From the NCBI RefSeq assembly GCF_036013525.1, contig NZ_CP107853.1:9982001-10046000 (forward strand): a DNA stretch of 64,000 nucleotides, read 5' to 3'. The notes beneath the pieces were generated by a model. The model was given only the letters and a program-made list of their open reading frames with translations. It was not told the DNA's origin and ran no database searches. Shown here piece by piece: positions 34,244 through 43,211 of the stretch. The DNA comes from Nonomuraea sp. NBC_00507 (GTDB lineage: Bacteria; Actinomycetota; Actinomycetes; Streptosporangiales; Streptosporangiaceae). Made by a program: the position numbers and the translations under genes. The stretch's first letter is position 1. Every line of letters starts with the position of its first letter.

Positions 34244-36108
34244 GCCGTCAACGCTCCATCCATATCACGAAAGGTCTCCGTAGCCGGCGGTGCCCACTCG
34301 CCCGCCGCCTTGCATGGGAGTGGCCGGGCGGACATCGCCCGCTCCAGGGCCGCGGAGAGCTGCTCATCGCTCTCCTCGGCCTCCGCCCGCTCGCGGGCGT
34401 AGGCGAGTACAAGATCGGGACAGGCGAAGCCCGCTCCGCAACGACGCAGGAGATTCGCCTCCACCAACTCCTCGAGCAGGTCGGCGGTGTGGCCGAGCGG
34501 TGCGTCCGCCAGGGCGGCGGCGATCCACGGGTGCACCTGCCCGTCGCCGAGGGCGCCGATCCGCCGCAGCAGCAGCCGCGAGTCGGCTTCGAGGTCGCGA
34601 TAGGCGCAGTCCAGGGCCGCCCGGATCCGGAGGTCGCCGCTTTCCAGCTCCTTGAGCAGGTTGTCGGATTCCAGCACCTGTACCATCCTGTCCAGGCGCC
34701 AATGTGGCCTGGCGATGAGCCGGGCCGTCACGATGCGCAGCGCGAGCGGAAGCCCGCCGCAGATGGAGATCAGCCGCCGGGTGGCGGCGGGTTCACGGGC
34801 CAGTCGCTCGGCCCCCGCTCCGTGCGCGAGGATCGCGTGGGCCGCGACGGGCGTGAGCGGCGCGAGCGCGATGTGACGCGCGCGGGGAAGACCCGTGAGC
34901 GGACTCCGAGCGGTCACGATAGCGCCCGAGCCTGTCCCGAAAGGGAGCAGTGGCTGGATCTGTTCGGCGCTTGACGCGTTGTCCAGGACGATGAGCACGC
35001 GGCGCTCGGCGAGCAGCGCGGCGAACTGCGCGGCGCGCCGCTCGAGGCCGACGGCGATGTCCCCGGGGTCGACCCCCAGGTCCCGGAGGAATTCCGCGAG
35101 CATCTCGACGGGCAGGACCGGCTGTCCGCGGCGGCCCTTGAGATCGGCGAAGAGCTGACCGGCGGGGAACTGCTCCTGGACCAGATGCCCGGCCTCGGTG
35201 GCGACGGTGGTCTTGCCGATGCCGCTGGGGCCGGTGATCATGATGATGCGGTTTCCCGCGGCGAACGCCCGCCGTACCTGCTCCACCTCGTCCCGGTGCC
35301 CCACCGTATTCAGGAGCGCGGCCGGTAACTGGCGGGGAACGCGCCTGGCCGCCAGGGTAAGGTCGAAGGCCCGGTCCTGGAGGAGAATCCGCTGGTGCAG
35401 GCCGCTGAGGGCATCACTCGGCACGGTCCCCAGAGTGCTCTTCAGCCGCAGGCGCAGCGACTGGTAGGTCTGGAGCGCGTCCGACGCCCGGCCGGAGCGG
35501 TAGTAGGCGAGCATCAGTTGCTCGTGGAACTTCTCGTGCAAAGGGTGCTGGTCGGCGAGAGCGCGCAGTTCGGGGATGATCGCGCGATGCCCGCCGAGGG
35601 CGAGTTCGACGTCCATGAGCTCTTCCAAGGACGTCAGCCGCAGCTCTTCCCAGTACGTGCGGGCCGCCTCGGCCAGCTCGATGTCGACCCCGGTCAGCAA
35701 CGGTCCCCGCCACAGCGCCACAGCGCGCCGGAACCCCTTCGCCGCGTCGGCCAGGCGTTCTTCCTGTACGGCCGCGTGCGCCTCGGCCAGGAGGCCTTCG
35801 AACTCGAGGGTGTCGATGCCCGCGGCGGCGTGGAGCACGTAACCGGAGCGACGGGTCTCGATGTCGATGCCGCGTGCGCGCAGCGCGCTCACCCCTCGGT
35901 GTACCTGGTTGGCCGCGCTATCGGGCGCGTCTTCCCCGTACAGTGCCTGGATCAGGGAGCTCTGCGGCACCTCGCAGGAGGGGTTGAGCAACAGCCGGGC
36001 CAGGACGATCCGCGGTCTTCGGCCTTCGATCGCGACCTCTTCCCCATCTCGGGTGACGAGCAGGGGTCCCAGCAGCCCGAAATGCCACGAGTGCGGTTCC
36101 CTCACCAT
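34240..36108 (-). CDS. SARP-type transcriptional activator with NB-ARC domain
   Basis: 622 residues, ATG at 36108 after AAAGGAG. OmpR-like winged helix at about 8-95 (IEGRRPRIVLARLLLNPSCE), bacterial transcriptional activation domain at about 100-245, then an NB-ARC ATPase with Walker A ITGPSGIGKTTVATEAG and Walker B RRVLIVLDNAS. It lacks the C-terminal TPR array of full AfsR-type proteins. SARPs activate secondary-metabolite clusters by binding direct repeats near -35. Its partner SARP lies 66 bp upstream in the same direction. It is coupled to the aldo/keto reductase gene. Confidence 0.9.
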   Translation of the reverse strand: MVREPHSWHFGLLGPLLVTRDGEEVAIEGRRPRIVLARLLLNPSCEVPQSSLIQALYGEDAPDSAANQVHRGVSALRARGIDIETRRSGYVLHAAAGIDTLEFEGLLAEAHAAVQEERLADAAKGFRRAVALWRGPLLTGVDIELAEAARTYWEELRLTSLEELMDVELALGGHRAIIPELRALADQHPLHEKFHEQLMLAYYRSGRASDALQTYQSLRLRLKSTLGTVPSDALSGLHQRILLQDRAFDLTLAARRVPRQLPAALLNTVGHRDEVEQVRRAFAAGNRIIMITGPSGIGKTTVATEAGHLVQEQFPAGQLFADLKGRRGQPVLPVEMLAEFLRDLGVDPGDIAVGLERRAAQFAALLAERRVLIVLDNASSAEQIQPLLPFGTGSGAIVTARSPLTGLPRARHIALAPLTPVAAHAILAHGAGAERLAREPAATRRLISICGGLPLALRIVTARLIARPHWRLDRMVQVLESDNLLKELESGDLRIRAALDCAYRDLEADSRLLLRRIGALGDGQVHPWIAAALADAPLGHTADLLEELVEANLLRRCGAGFACPDLVLAYARERAEAEESDEQLSAALERAMSARPLPCKAAGEWAPPATETFRDMDGALTA

Positions 36109-36174
36109 GCTTCTCCTTTCACGCTAGGCGACGATGCTTCGCGAATTCGTGGATCAGGGTGGCGCAGGAGCCTT

Positions 36175-38571
36175 TCAGATGGCGCGAACGTCGGATGCGA
36201 GCGTGTTGCCCAGCGCCTCCAGCACGGTGACCAGCCCGTGCAGAGCGCGGGCTTGATGGACGGCGTCTGCGGTGCGGCGGAAGAGCTTCATGGCCCGCGC
36301 GTAGGCGTCGCGGGCGCGGCGCAACTCTTCGCCGCGGTAGGCGATCAGGCCGAGGTCCAGGGCGATGAGCCCCTGTCCGTGGAGGTCCTCGATCCGCTCG
36401 AAGAGCGCCTGCGCGCGTTTCAGTAACGTCATCGCCTCCTCGTGCGCCCCGCGGAGGGTGGCGCGGTGACCCAGTGAGTACCACAGCATGGCCTGGCCCC
36501 GCTGGTCGCCCGACCGGTGGACGGCCTCCAAGGCCACCTCGTGACCGCCCAGCCATTCGTCGTTGTAACCACCGGACTCGAACAACGGCAGCAGCGAGAT
36601 CGCGAGCTCCCAGCAGTGTTCGGCCAGGCCGTACTCGGCGCAGCACCGGATCGCCTGGTTGATGGTGCAGAGATTCGCCGCCAGCCACTCCCGCCCGAGC
36701 TGCGCGGGCACGTGCGAACCGATCGGCCGGCGCGCGGCCGACGCATAGGGCGGCTGCCGGCCGTGAATGGACGCGTAGGCCGCGTCGGTCTGGGTCAGCA
36801 GCGTGCCCATGACGCGCTCGACCGCCGCTCGCTGCTGGTCCTGGGATTCTTCCGCGTCGGCCCGTTCGCGGGCGTAGGCGAGGATGATGTCGTGGCACTG
36901 GAAGCGGGCGGGTTCAACGGCCCGCAGAAGGTAACCGTCGGCGAGCGTCTCCAGCAGATCGCCGGCGCTTGCCTCCGTGGCGTCGGCCAGGGCGGTGGCG
37001 GTCCAGTCGCAGACGTCGCTGAGCCGGAGTGAGCCGATCAGGCGGAACAGCCGCCGGGCCTCGGGGGGCAGCGAACGGTAGGTGACATCGAGGATGGCTC
37101 GCATGTGCAGCCCATCGCTGCGGAGCTCGTCCAGCGGGTTTTCCTTGATCCGGCTGAGCAGGTGGGAAAGGCTCCAGTGCGGCTTGGCCGTCAGGCGGGC
37201 GGCGAGGATGCGCAGCGCGAGCGGGGAGCCGCCCATCAGCTTCAGCAGGCGATCAACGGTTGCGGGATCGTCGGCGAGCTGCGCCGCCCCTATCGCCTCC
37301 GTGAGCAGCCGGCGGGAGTCCTCCCTGGTCAAGGGAGCTAGCGGGGTACGGCTCGCGCCGTCGAGTTCGGCCAGCGGGGGGCGGCTGGTCACGATCACCG
37401 CGCTTCCCGGCGTTCCCGGGAGCAAGGGGCGTACCTGGGCGGAGGAGGCGGCGTTGTCGAGCACCAGCAGGACCGGACGTTCGGCGACGATGGAGCGGAA
37501 GCAGGCGCTCCGCCGGTCGAGCTCGTCCGGAATCTCGGGGTCGCTGAGCCCCAACTCACGGAGGAAGCGGGCGAGCACATCGCCGGGTTCGGCGGGCCAG
37601 TCGGACGCGCCGCCGAGATCGATGAAGAGCTGCCCGTTGGGATACTCGTCCTTGATCTGGTGGGCCACCTCGACGGCGACCGTCGTCTTGCCGATCCCGC
37701 CGGGCCCGGTGATCAGGGCGATGCGGTTCTGGTCGAGAGCCCGGCGCACCTGGCCGACCTCGTCGCCGCGACCCGTCAGGCCCGGCGTGGCGGGGGGCAG
37801 TTGCCGCGGCCCGGGCGTCGTGGCGGTGGCCGGGGCGGGCGCGAGCAGAGTTTGGCGCAGGGTTCGCAGCTCGATACACGGATCGGAGCCGAAGGTCTCC
37901 GCTAGGTACGCGCGGAACGACTCATACACCTTCAGAGCGGCGGCTGTCCGGCCCATGTGGTGCAGCACCCGGATGTACTGCTCCTGGAACTTCTCGCACA
38001 GCGGGTAGTCGCGGACGAGCCCGGCGAGCTCCGGGGCGAGCGCTTGGTACAGGCCGAGTTCGAGCTCGGCGTCGATGCGCTCTTCCAGGGCGATGATGCG
38101 GCGCTCCTCCCACCTGCCCGCGCTCGCCATCAGCACCGGGCTGTCGAGTTCGCTCAGCACGGGCCCCCGCCACAGGGCGAGCGCCGCCCGATAGGCACGC
38201 GCCCCCTCCCCCGGGTTTCCCGACCTTACAGCCGTGCGGGCGCGCGCGCAGAGATCGTCGAAGACGTAGGCGTCCACACAGTCGCGGTCGACCCGCAGCA
38301 CGTACCCCGTGCTCTCGTTCCGGATGTCGAGGCCGAGCCGGCGTAGCTCGCTGACGCCGCGCTGCACCTGGTTACGGGCGGTGGTGGGCGGGTCCTCCGC
38401 ATACATGGCCTGGATGAGCTGCTCGGTGAGGACTACCTGGCCGGGCGTCAGTAACAGGGAGCCCAGCACCACGCTGGCCCGGCGTCCGGGCAGCTCCAGC
38501 TGTCTCTCGTCACAAAAGACACGCAAAGTCCCCAGGATCTCAAACCGAAATCGCAGAAGGTTTCCCATCAC
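36175..38571 (-). CDS. AfsR/SARP-type activator with NB-ARC and TPR-like C terminus
   Basis: 798 residues. Winged helix at about 10-100 (LPGRRASVVLGSLLLTPGQV), BTAD at about 105-250, NB-ARC with Walker A LITGPGGIGKTTVAVEV and Walker B RPVLLVLDNAA, then tetratricopeptide-like helices near the end (AMTLLKRAQALFERIEDLHG, RRARDAYARAMKLFRRTADA). GTG at 38571 and ATG at 38568 are both possible starts, with weak AAGG upstream. It is a clear paralogue of the 34240 gene. Two large SARPs in tandem suggest layered control of a biosynthetic locus, probably the neighbouring 22-33 kb operon. Confidence 0.9.
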   Translation of the reverse strand: MMGNLLRFRFEILGTLRVFCDERQLELPGRRASVVLGSLLLTPGQVVLTEQLIQAMYAEDPPTTARNQVQRGVSELRRLGLDIRNESTGYVLRVDRDCVDAYVFDDLCARARTAVRSGNPGEGARAYRAALALWRGPVLSELDSPVLMASAGRWEERRIIALEERIDAELELGLYQALAPELAGLVRDYPLCEKFQEQYIRVLHHMGRTAAALKVYESFRAYLAETFGSDPCIELRTLRQTLLAPAPATATTPGPRQLPPATPGLTGRGDEVGQVRRALDQNRIALITGPGGIGKTTVAVEVAHQIKDEYPNGQLFIDLGGASDWPAEPGDVLARFLRELGLSDPEIPDELDRRSACFRSIVAERPVLLVLDNAASSAQVRPLLPGTPGSAVIVTSRPPLAELDGASRTPLAPLTREDSRRLLTEAIGAAQLADDPATVDRLLKLMGGSPLALRILAARLTAKPHWSLSHLLSRIKENPLDELRSDGLHMRAILDVTYRSLPPEARRLFRLIGSLRLSDVCDWTATALADATEASAGDLLETLADGYLLRAVEPARFQCHDIILAYARERADAEESQDQQRAAVERVMGTLLTQTDAAYASIHGRQPPYASAARRPIGSHVPAQLGREWLAANLCTINQAIRCCAEYGLAEHCWELAISLLPLFESGGYNDEWLGGHEVALEAVHRSGDQRGQAMLWYSLGHRATLRGAHEEAMTLLKRAQALFERIEDLHGQGLIALDLGLIAYRGEELRRARDAYARAMKLFRRTADAVHQARALHGLVTVLEALGNTLASDVRAI

Positions 38572-38871
38572 CTTGTGTCCGCCCCTTCGAAGAGGACAGC
38601 TGCGACCAAACGTCTGATCATTACCACAGCATAGGTGCAGCGGTCAGGTCTTTGTGTAGCGTTCGTAACACTCTGCGCTGAGCTGGAATCCTTTAGATCC
38701 TCTCGCTAAAGGGCGTCGGTCGAAAGGTGCGTCATTAAAGCTATGCCATTCCATATTACGTCCACGTAACATCTGCGAAATGAGGGCGACGGGAGAAGGA
38801 TATGATCTTGGCGGCAGAAGGTTGAAATTTGAATGCCCACGTACGGGCGGGTCACTGCGGCGAGCGTGGCG
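38572..38871. promoter_or_regulatory. AT-richer promoter region of the SARP pair, with inverted repeats
   Basis: This gap is less GC-rich than its surroundings and holds no gene. TTACGT-CC-ACGTAA (38756-38769) is a perfect inverted repeat. A second, CCTTTAG / CTAAAGG, occupies 38690-38696 and 38706-38712. These are candidate operators or promoter elements for the minus-strand SARP gene. Confidence 0.45.
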
Positions 38872-40056
38872 TCACGCCCGCCTCCTCAACATGTCCGCGG
38901 TGACGAGACCCGGGCGCTCACCTATGGTTTCGGACAGCAGCTTTCTGAAGGCGTGGGCGGCCGAGACCAGGGTCACGTGATGGTGCCACCCACGATAGGA
39001 CCGGCCCTCGAAGTCGCGGAGTCCGGTGTCGTTGGAGACGAGCATCCGCTGCTCCCTGACGCAGTCGACCGTCCTGGTGAGCCGGAACAGCGCGAGCGAC
39101 GTCACGTGCGTGATGCTGGTCAGCCAGTACTCGGTGCTGCCGCCGCTGGTGACGCCCAAGAGCACGAGCGGGGGCTCGTCGGCCGTCCGCTGGTCGGCCT
39201 GGCCGGGCATCTTCACCCGCGTGCACTGCACCAGTGTCGGCCGATGGCCGGGTGGGCCACCGCTCACCGGCTGGCCCAGATCCCGCAGCGCGTGGATGAG
39301 CTGGGAGGCCTGCATGCGACGGCCCGTCAGGAAAGGGACCCGGGAGTCCGTGGGACTGATCGGGGTCGATCCGTAGACCCGGACGGCGAACGGGATGCCG
39401 TGGCGGGAGAACTCGTTCATGATGGTCTCGAAGTTGAGCGATCTCGCGTCCATGACCACCGGCCGCGGCCGGAGTCCCCACCCGTGCAGGACGTTGATGG
39501 CGGCCTGCACGCCGAGTTCGCCCGCGTTCGCCACGGTGGCGTCGTCCGGCACGCCCGCGCGCCGGCGGCGCTCGTCGTCGAGCCAATTGCCGGACAACAC
39601 CATCTGCCAGTCGATCGGATACGCGTCGTGCTCGGCCGCCAGCCAGATGCCGAGCACCTCCTGAGAAGAGATCATCCGTCCCAGCTTCTGGTGGAAGCGC
39701 CGCTCCACGCCCACCGAGTGCTCGCCGGCCTTCGAGATGAGGACCTGTTCCACCACTACGGCGGCGAACTTGCCGTTCTGCTCCAGATAGGAGGCGAGCG
39801 CACGCCGGACCGGGGCCCAGTCCCAGGGCGAGTGGCTGATGAACTGCTGCAGACTCTGCTCCACGGCCGGCCCTGATTTGGCGGCCATTCTCCGAATGGT
39901 CTTGCGGCCCTCTGTGGTGAGCAGGCCGCGGAGGTAGCGTTGCGCGTGCTGCCGCTGATCACGCCGTCTGAGTGAGGCGAACAGCACGTCGCAAAACTCC
40001 GAGAACAGCTCTGATGATATTCTCTGCCGAATGATCGACTCGTCGATTGTGCTCAC
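38872..40056 (-). CDS. Second IS701-transposase-derived protein, active site degraded
   Basis: 394 residues from GTG at 40056, which has GGGGAGA upstream; the open frame is longer. It shares the layout of the 20636-21715 protein: LQQFISHSPWDWAPVRRALA, VVVEQVLISKAGEHSVGVER and DFEGRSYRGWHHHVTLVSAA. The first catalytic motif DDTGFPK is EQVLISK, so the first Asp is lost. The second acid may survive (VVMDARS). No terminal inverted repeats or target duplications were noticed. With its paralogue it brackets the 22-38 kb locus. Confidence 0.75.
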   Translation of the reverse strand: MSTIDESIIRQRISSELFSEFCDVLFASLRRRDQRQHAQRYLRGLLTTEGRKTIRRMAAKSGPAVEQSLQQFISHSPWDWAPVRRALASYLEQNGKFAAVVVEQVLISKAGEHSVGVERRFHQKLGRMISSQEVLGIWLAAEHDAYPIDWQMVLSGNWLDDERRRRAGVPDDATVANAGELGVQAAINVLHGWGLRPRPVVMDARSLNFETIMNEFSRHGIPFAVRVYGSTPISPTDSRVPFLTGRRMQASQLIHALRDLGQPVSGGPPGHRPTLVQCTRVKMPGQADQRTADEPPLVLLGVTSGGSTEYWLTSITHVTSLALFRLTRTVDCVREQRMLVSNDTGLRDFEGRSYRGWHHHVTLVSAAHAFRKLLSETIGERPGLVTADMLRRRA

Positions 40057-40206
40057 TGCGTCTCCCCGTGCAGAAACCCCCGTGCACTGGAAATAGTTGC
40101 AGCACGCACTGTCGCTGTGCTGTCTCTGCGTCACTGCTGTTCAGAGAGCCGACGGCGCGAGTATCGTGAGGCCGTAATAATTGTTCGGTTCGCAGATCAG
40201 ATCAAG

Positions 40207-41880
40207 TCAGTTCCTCGATCGGTAGAGATGCACGAGAGCGACGGCCATGGCGCCTTCGCCGACCCCGGAGGCGACGCGCTTGACGGACCGAGCCCGTACG
40301 TCGCCGGCGGCGAAGACGCCCGGCACGCTGGTCTCGAGGTAGTACGGCTCGCGGTCCGCCGTCCAGGACTCCGGGATCGTCCCGTCACGGGTCAGATCAG
40401 GACCGGTGAGGATGAAGCCGTGCTCGTCGCGGGCGACCGCCCCGTCCAGCCACTGCGTGCGCGGGCGCGCGCCGATGAAGGTGAACACGAAGCCGGCGGA
40501 TTCCTCGCTCTCGGTCTGGGTGGCGTCGTCGAAGAGACGGATCCGCTCCAGGCGCTCACCGCCAAGGAACTCCAGGACCCTCGTCCGCAGCCGTACTTCG
40601 ATGTTCGGCGTCCGGAGGATCTCGTCGACGAGATACTGCGACATCCCGGCTTCCAGGGACGACGAGCGGATCAGCATGGTGACCCGCGTGGCGTATTTGG
40701 AGAAGTGCATGGCGGCCTGACCGGCGGAGTTCGCTCCGCCGACGATGAAGACGTGCTGGGAGGCGCAGGACTGGCTCTCGGTGGTGGCCGCTCCGTAGTA
40801 GAGTCCGGCACCCGCGAAGCGGTCGGCGCCGGGAACGTCAATCTTGTTGTACGAGACACCCATCGCCAGGAGCACGATCTCGGCGCTGATCTCGGTGCCG
40901 TCGGTCAGGGTGACGATCTTGGCCGGGTCCGCCCGGCGCAGCCCGTCGGCCTCGACCGGGTACAGCAGTTCGGCTCCGAACCGGCGGACCTGGGACACGG
41001 CCCTTCTCGCCAGATCCCCGCCGGACAGGCCGGACGGGAAGCCGAGATAGTTCTCGATCAGGCTCGACGTGCCGGCCTGCCCCCCGGGCACGTTGGCGTC
41101 GAGCAGCAGGCACGACAGCCCCTCGGACGCCGCGTAGACGCCCGCGGCCAGCCCCGCGGGGCCGGCCCCGATGATGACGATCTCGTAGTGGGGCCGGGAC
41201 GCGGTCGTGGACAGGCCGAGCCGGTCGGCCAACTCGGCGCCGGCCGGGGCAGACAGGCGGTCACCATTGGGGAAGATGACCACGGGGAGGGCGAACTCTC
41301 CGTCACCTGCCAGCTTCTGCGCTTCCGGACCGAGGTTGATGTCCATGAACTGGAACGGCTGCTCGTTGCGCGTCAGGAAGTCGCGGACCGTGTGGGTGGC
41401 AGGGGAGACCGCGTTTCCGATCACCTTGATGCCCTGGTAGCTCTGCCGGTGAGCGGCCTGCCAGTCGGACAGCAAATCGTCCAGGATGGGGAAGAGCCGC
41501 TCTTCCGGCGGGTCCCACGGCTTCATCAGGTAGTGGTCGAGCCGGACCCGGTTGATGGCGGTGATGGCCGCGTCCGTGTCGGCGTAGGCGGTCAGCAGCA
41601 CGCGCTTGGCATCGGGAAACCGGCTCACCGCCTCCAGCAGGAACTCCACGCCGGTCATCCCGGGCATGCGCTGGTCGACCAGGAGCAGCGCGGTGTCGAG
41701 ACCACGCGTCTCGATGGACCCCAGGACCTCCAGCGCTTCCTGCGCCGAGGCCGCGCCCAGGATCCGGAACCGGTCCGCGTACGTGTTGCGCAGGTCCCGC
41801 CGGACCGCCCGCAGCACCTGCGGGTCGTCGTCGACGGCGAGGATCACCGGCTTGGGCGCGTGGTTCTCGGTCCTGTCCAT
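40207..41880 (-). CDS. Receiver / thioredoxin-like / thioredoxin-reductase-like fusion protein
   Basis: 557 residues from ATG at 41880, preceded by AAGGAG. Receiver at about 10-135, with phospho-Asp in LLLVDQRMPGMTG. A thioredoxin/glutaredoxin-like segment at about 155-210 (HTVRDFLTRNEQPFQFMDIN) has no CxxC. The TrxR-type FAD/NAD(P)H module spans about 230-550 (YEIVIIGAGPAGLAAGVYAA; VFIVGGANSAGQAAMHFSKY; GVFAAGDVR). The redox-active CATC of true TrxR is replaced by SQSCASQH, leaving a single Cys. It is therefore a phospho-controlled flavoprotein, not a standard disulfide reductase. A UBP zinc-finger gene lies upstream in the same direction. Confidence 0.9.
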   Translation of the reverse strand: MDRTENHAPKPVILAVDDDPQVLRAVRRDLRNTYADRFRILGAASAQEALEVLGSIETRGLDTALLLVDQRMPGMTGVEFLLEAVSRFPDAKRVLLTAYADTDAAITAINRVRLDHYLMKPWDPPEERLFPILDDLLSDWQAAHRQSYQGIKVIGNAVSPATHTVRDFLTRNEQPFQFMDINLGPEAQKLAGDGEFALPVVIFPNGDRLSAPAGAELADRLGLSTTASRPHYEIVIIGAGPAGLAAGVYAASEGLSCLLLDANVPGGQAGTSSLIENYLGFPSGLSGGDLARRAVSQVRRFGAELLYPVEADGLRRADPAKIVTLTDGTEISAEIVLLAMGVSYNKIDVPGADRFAGAGLYYGAATTESQSCASQHVFIVGGANSAGQAAMHFSKYATRVTMLIRSSSLEAGMSQYLVDEILRTPNIEVRLRTRVLEFLGGERLERIRLFDDATQTESEESAGFVFTFIGARPRTQWLDGAVARDEHGFILTGPDLTRDGTIPESWTADREPYYLETSVPGVFAAGDVRARSVKRVASGVGEGAMAVALVHLYRSRN

Positions 41881-41988
41881 GCTGACTCCTTCGCGGGGAG
41901 CGCCAGAACCCATGGGCTCGCTCATTTCCTCATTCCTCATGAGAGTCGGAGAGGCTCCTGGATGCCTTCGGGACGGTTCACGTCACGC

Positions 41989-42249
41989 TTACATCGCCTC
42001 CAGAACCACCTCGTCGACGTAACACCACGCCCAGTCCTCACCCGGTTCGACGGAGGCGGCGATAGGGTGACTCGTCGCCCGGTAGTGCTTGGTGGCGTGC
42101 CGGTTCCGGGAGGAGTCACAACATCCGACGTGGCCACAGCTCAGGCATTTCCGGAGATGTATCCATCCGCTGCCGATCGCCAGACACTCCTCACAACCCG
42201 CCGACGTCGGATTCACATCCTTGACCTGGTCCACATGCGTGCACTCCAT
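41989..42249 (-). CDS. Stand-alone UBP-type zinc finger protein
   Basis: 86 residues from ATG at 42249, with GGGAGG upstream. The whole protein is one ZnF-UBP domain: MECTHVDQVKDVNP, SAGCEECLAIGSGWIHLRKC, LSCGHVGCCDSSRNRHATKH, and a final GEDWAWCYVDE. In eukaryotes this fold holds the C-terminal tail of ubiquitin. Its ligand in actinobacteria is not established. It is close in sequence to the C terminus of the antiporter at 12241-14256 and lies just upstream of the receiver-TrxR fusion, which suggests a common pathway. Confidence 0.9.
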   Translation of the reverse strand: MECTHVDQVKDVNPTSAGCEECLAIGSGWIHLRKCLSCGHVGCCDSSRNRHATKHYRATSHPIAASVEPGEDWAWCYVDEVVLEAM

Positions 42250-42585
42250 GCCGACCTCCCTGTTACTCTTTATTCTTGGCACTAACGTGCAGAATCTTAG
42301 GCAGAACCAGGGGCCGCTTCGGGCGGAGTTGACTTACTTATGCGAATTCGCGCCCAACCTGACTTCCCGCTTCACCCTCCTGGATTTGGGCGTGTGGAGT
42401 GACCCCGGCCACTTGCGCCGAGATCACGGGACGGTGACTCACTCGCCTGCTGGTACGCCTTTAGCTCCCACGTTTCGACCGCGATTTCCGGCAAATGACG
42501 CGGCGGCCAAACCGACGGTGTTGATCTTGGACGTGGCTCCGCGATCAGCGGCGCGATTGGGCGGTCTCGTCATAGTCTGGATGAA
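42250..42585. other. Divergent intergenic region, no gene seen
   Basis: Lies between the UBP zinc-finger gene and a divergent HxlR regulator. The part near the zinc finger gene is AT-richer and probably holds its promoter. I found no long inverted repeat and no coding signal. Confidence 0.5.
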
Positions 42586-42957
42586 GTGAGCGATTCCAAC
42601 CTCTTCCTTGCCGACTGCCCGGCCCGCACCACACTCGACATCATCGGCCACACCTGGTCGGTCGTGGTGATCGTCGCCCTGGGCGAGCGTCCGCTACGCC
42701 ACGGTGAACTGCTGTCCCGCATCGGCGGGATCAGCAAGAAGATGCTCAACCAGACGCTGCGCCGGCTGGGCTCGCACGGCCTGCTGATCCAGGCCAATGG
42801 CCGCTACGAACTCACCGATCTGGGCCGTTCGCTGCTCATTCCGGTCCGTGCGCTCGCCTCGTGGGCCGAGACCCATACCGGGGCCCTGCTGGAGGCCCAG
42901 GATCGGATGGCGGGGGAACCGATCGGTTCCCACCTGTCTCCTACGGTCGATCCATGA
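42586..42957 (+). CDS. HxlR-type transcriptional regulator
   Basis: 123 residues from GTG at 42586. It shows the HxlR fold: FLADCPARTTLDIIGHTWSV with the N-terminal Cys at about residue 11, then LRHGELLSRIGGISKKMLNQ and LRRLGSHGLLIQ. It is related to the 4581 regulator but has a shorter wing. No obvious palindrome was found in front of it, and the neighbouring genes give no clear target. It may control the UBP zinc finger/TrxR pair that is transcribed away from it. Confidence 0.85.
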   Translation: MSDSNLFLADCPARTTLDIIGHTWSVVVIVALGERPLRHGELLSRIGGISKKMLNQTLRRLGSHGLLIQANGRYELTDLGRSLLIPVRALASWAETHTGALLEAQDRMAGEPIGSHLSPTVDP

Positions 42958-43211
42958 ACCGCATCGCGACTGTCAATGCGCCGCCGAAGGCAGGCGAGGA
43001 TCGGTCCCTGCCCCTTGGGCCGTGATCCGAGAAGACATAAATAGACGGTCGCCATGCGCTCATATGCAATGACGCCCGCCCTTTCTTTGCCGGAAACGAC
43101 ACCGCCGGCCTGATACGCCTTCGGGGTGACAGCGACCCTGAATCGACCGAAAACCGGTGGTGTTTTCCGCACGCCACAATGGCGGATTCGGTTTGCACGT
43201 GAGGAGCCATT

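Noticed and set aside
36119..36898. A second minus-strand protein within the large SARP gene
   Set aside because: It is an Arg/Pro/Gly-rich frame inside the SARP coding region without a start site or motif.
40117..42285. A 722-codon plus-strand frame opposite the receiver-TrxR gene
   Set aside because: Antisense shadow; the sense gene has receiver and FAD motifs and a good start.
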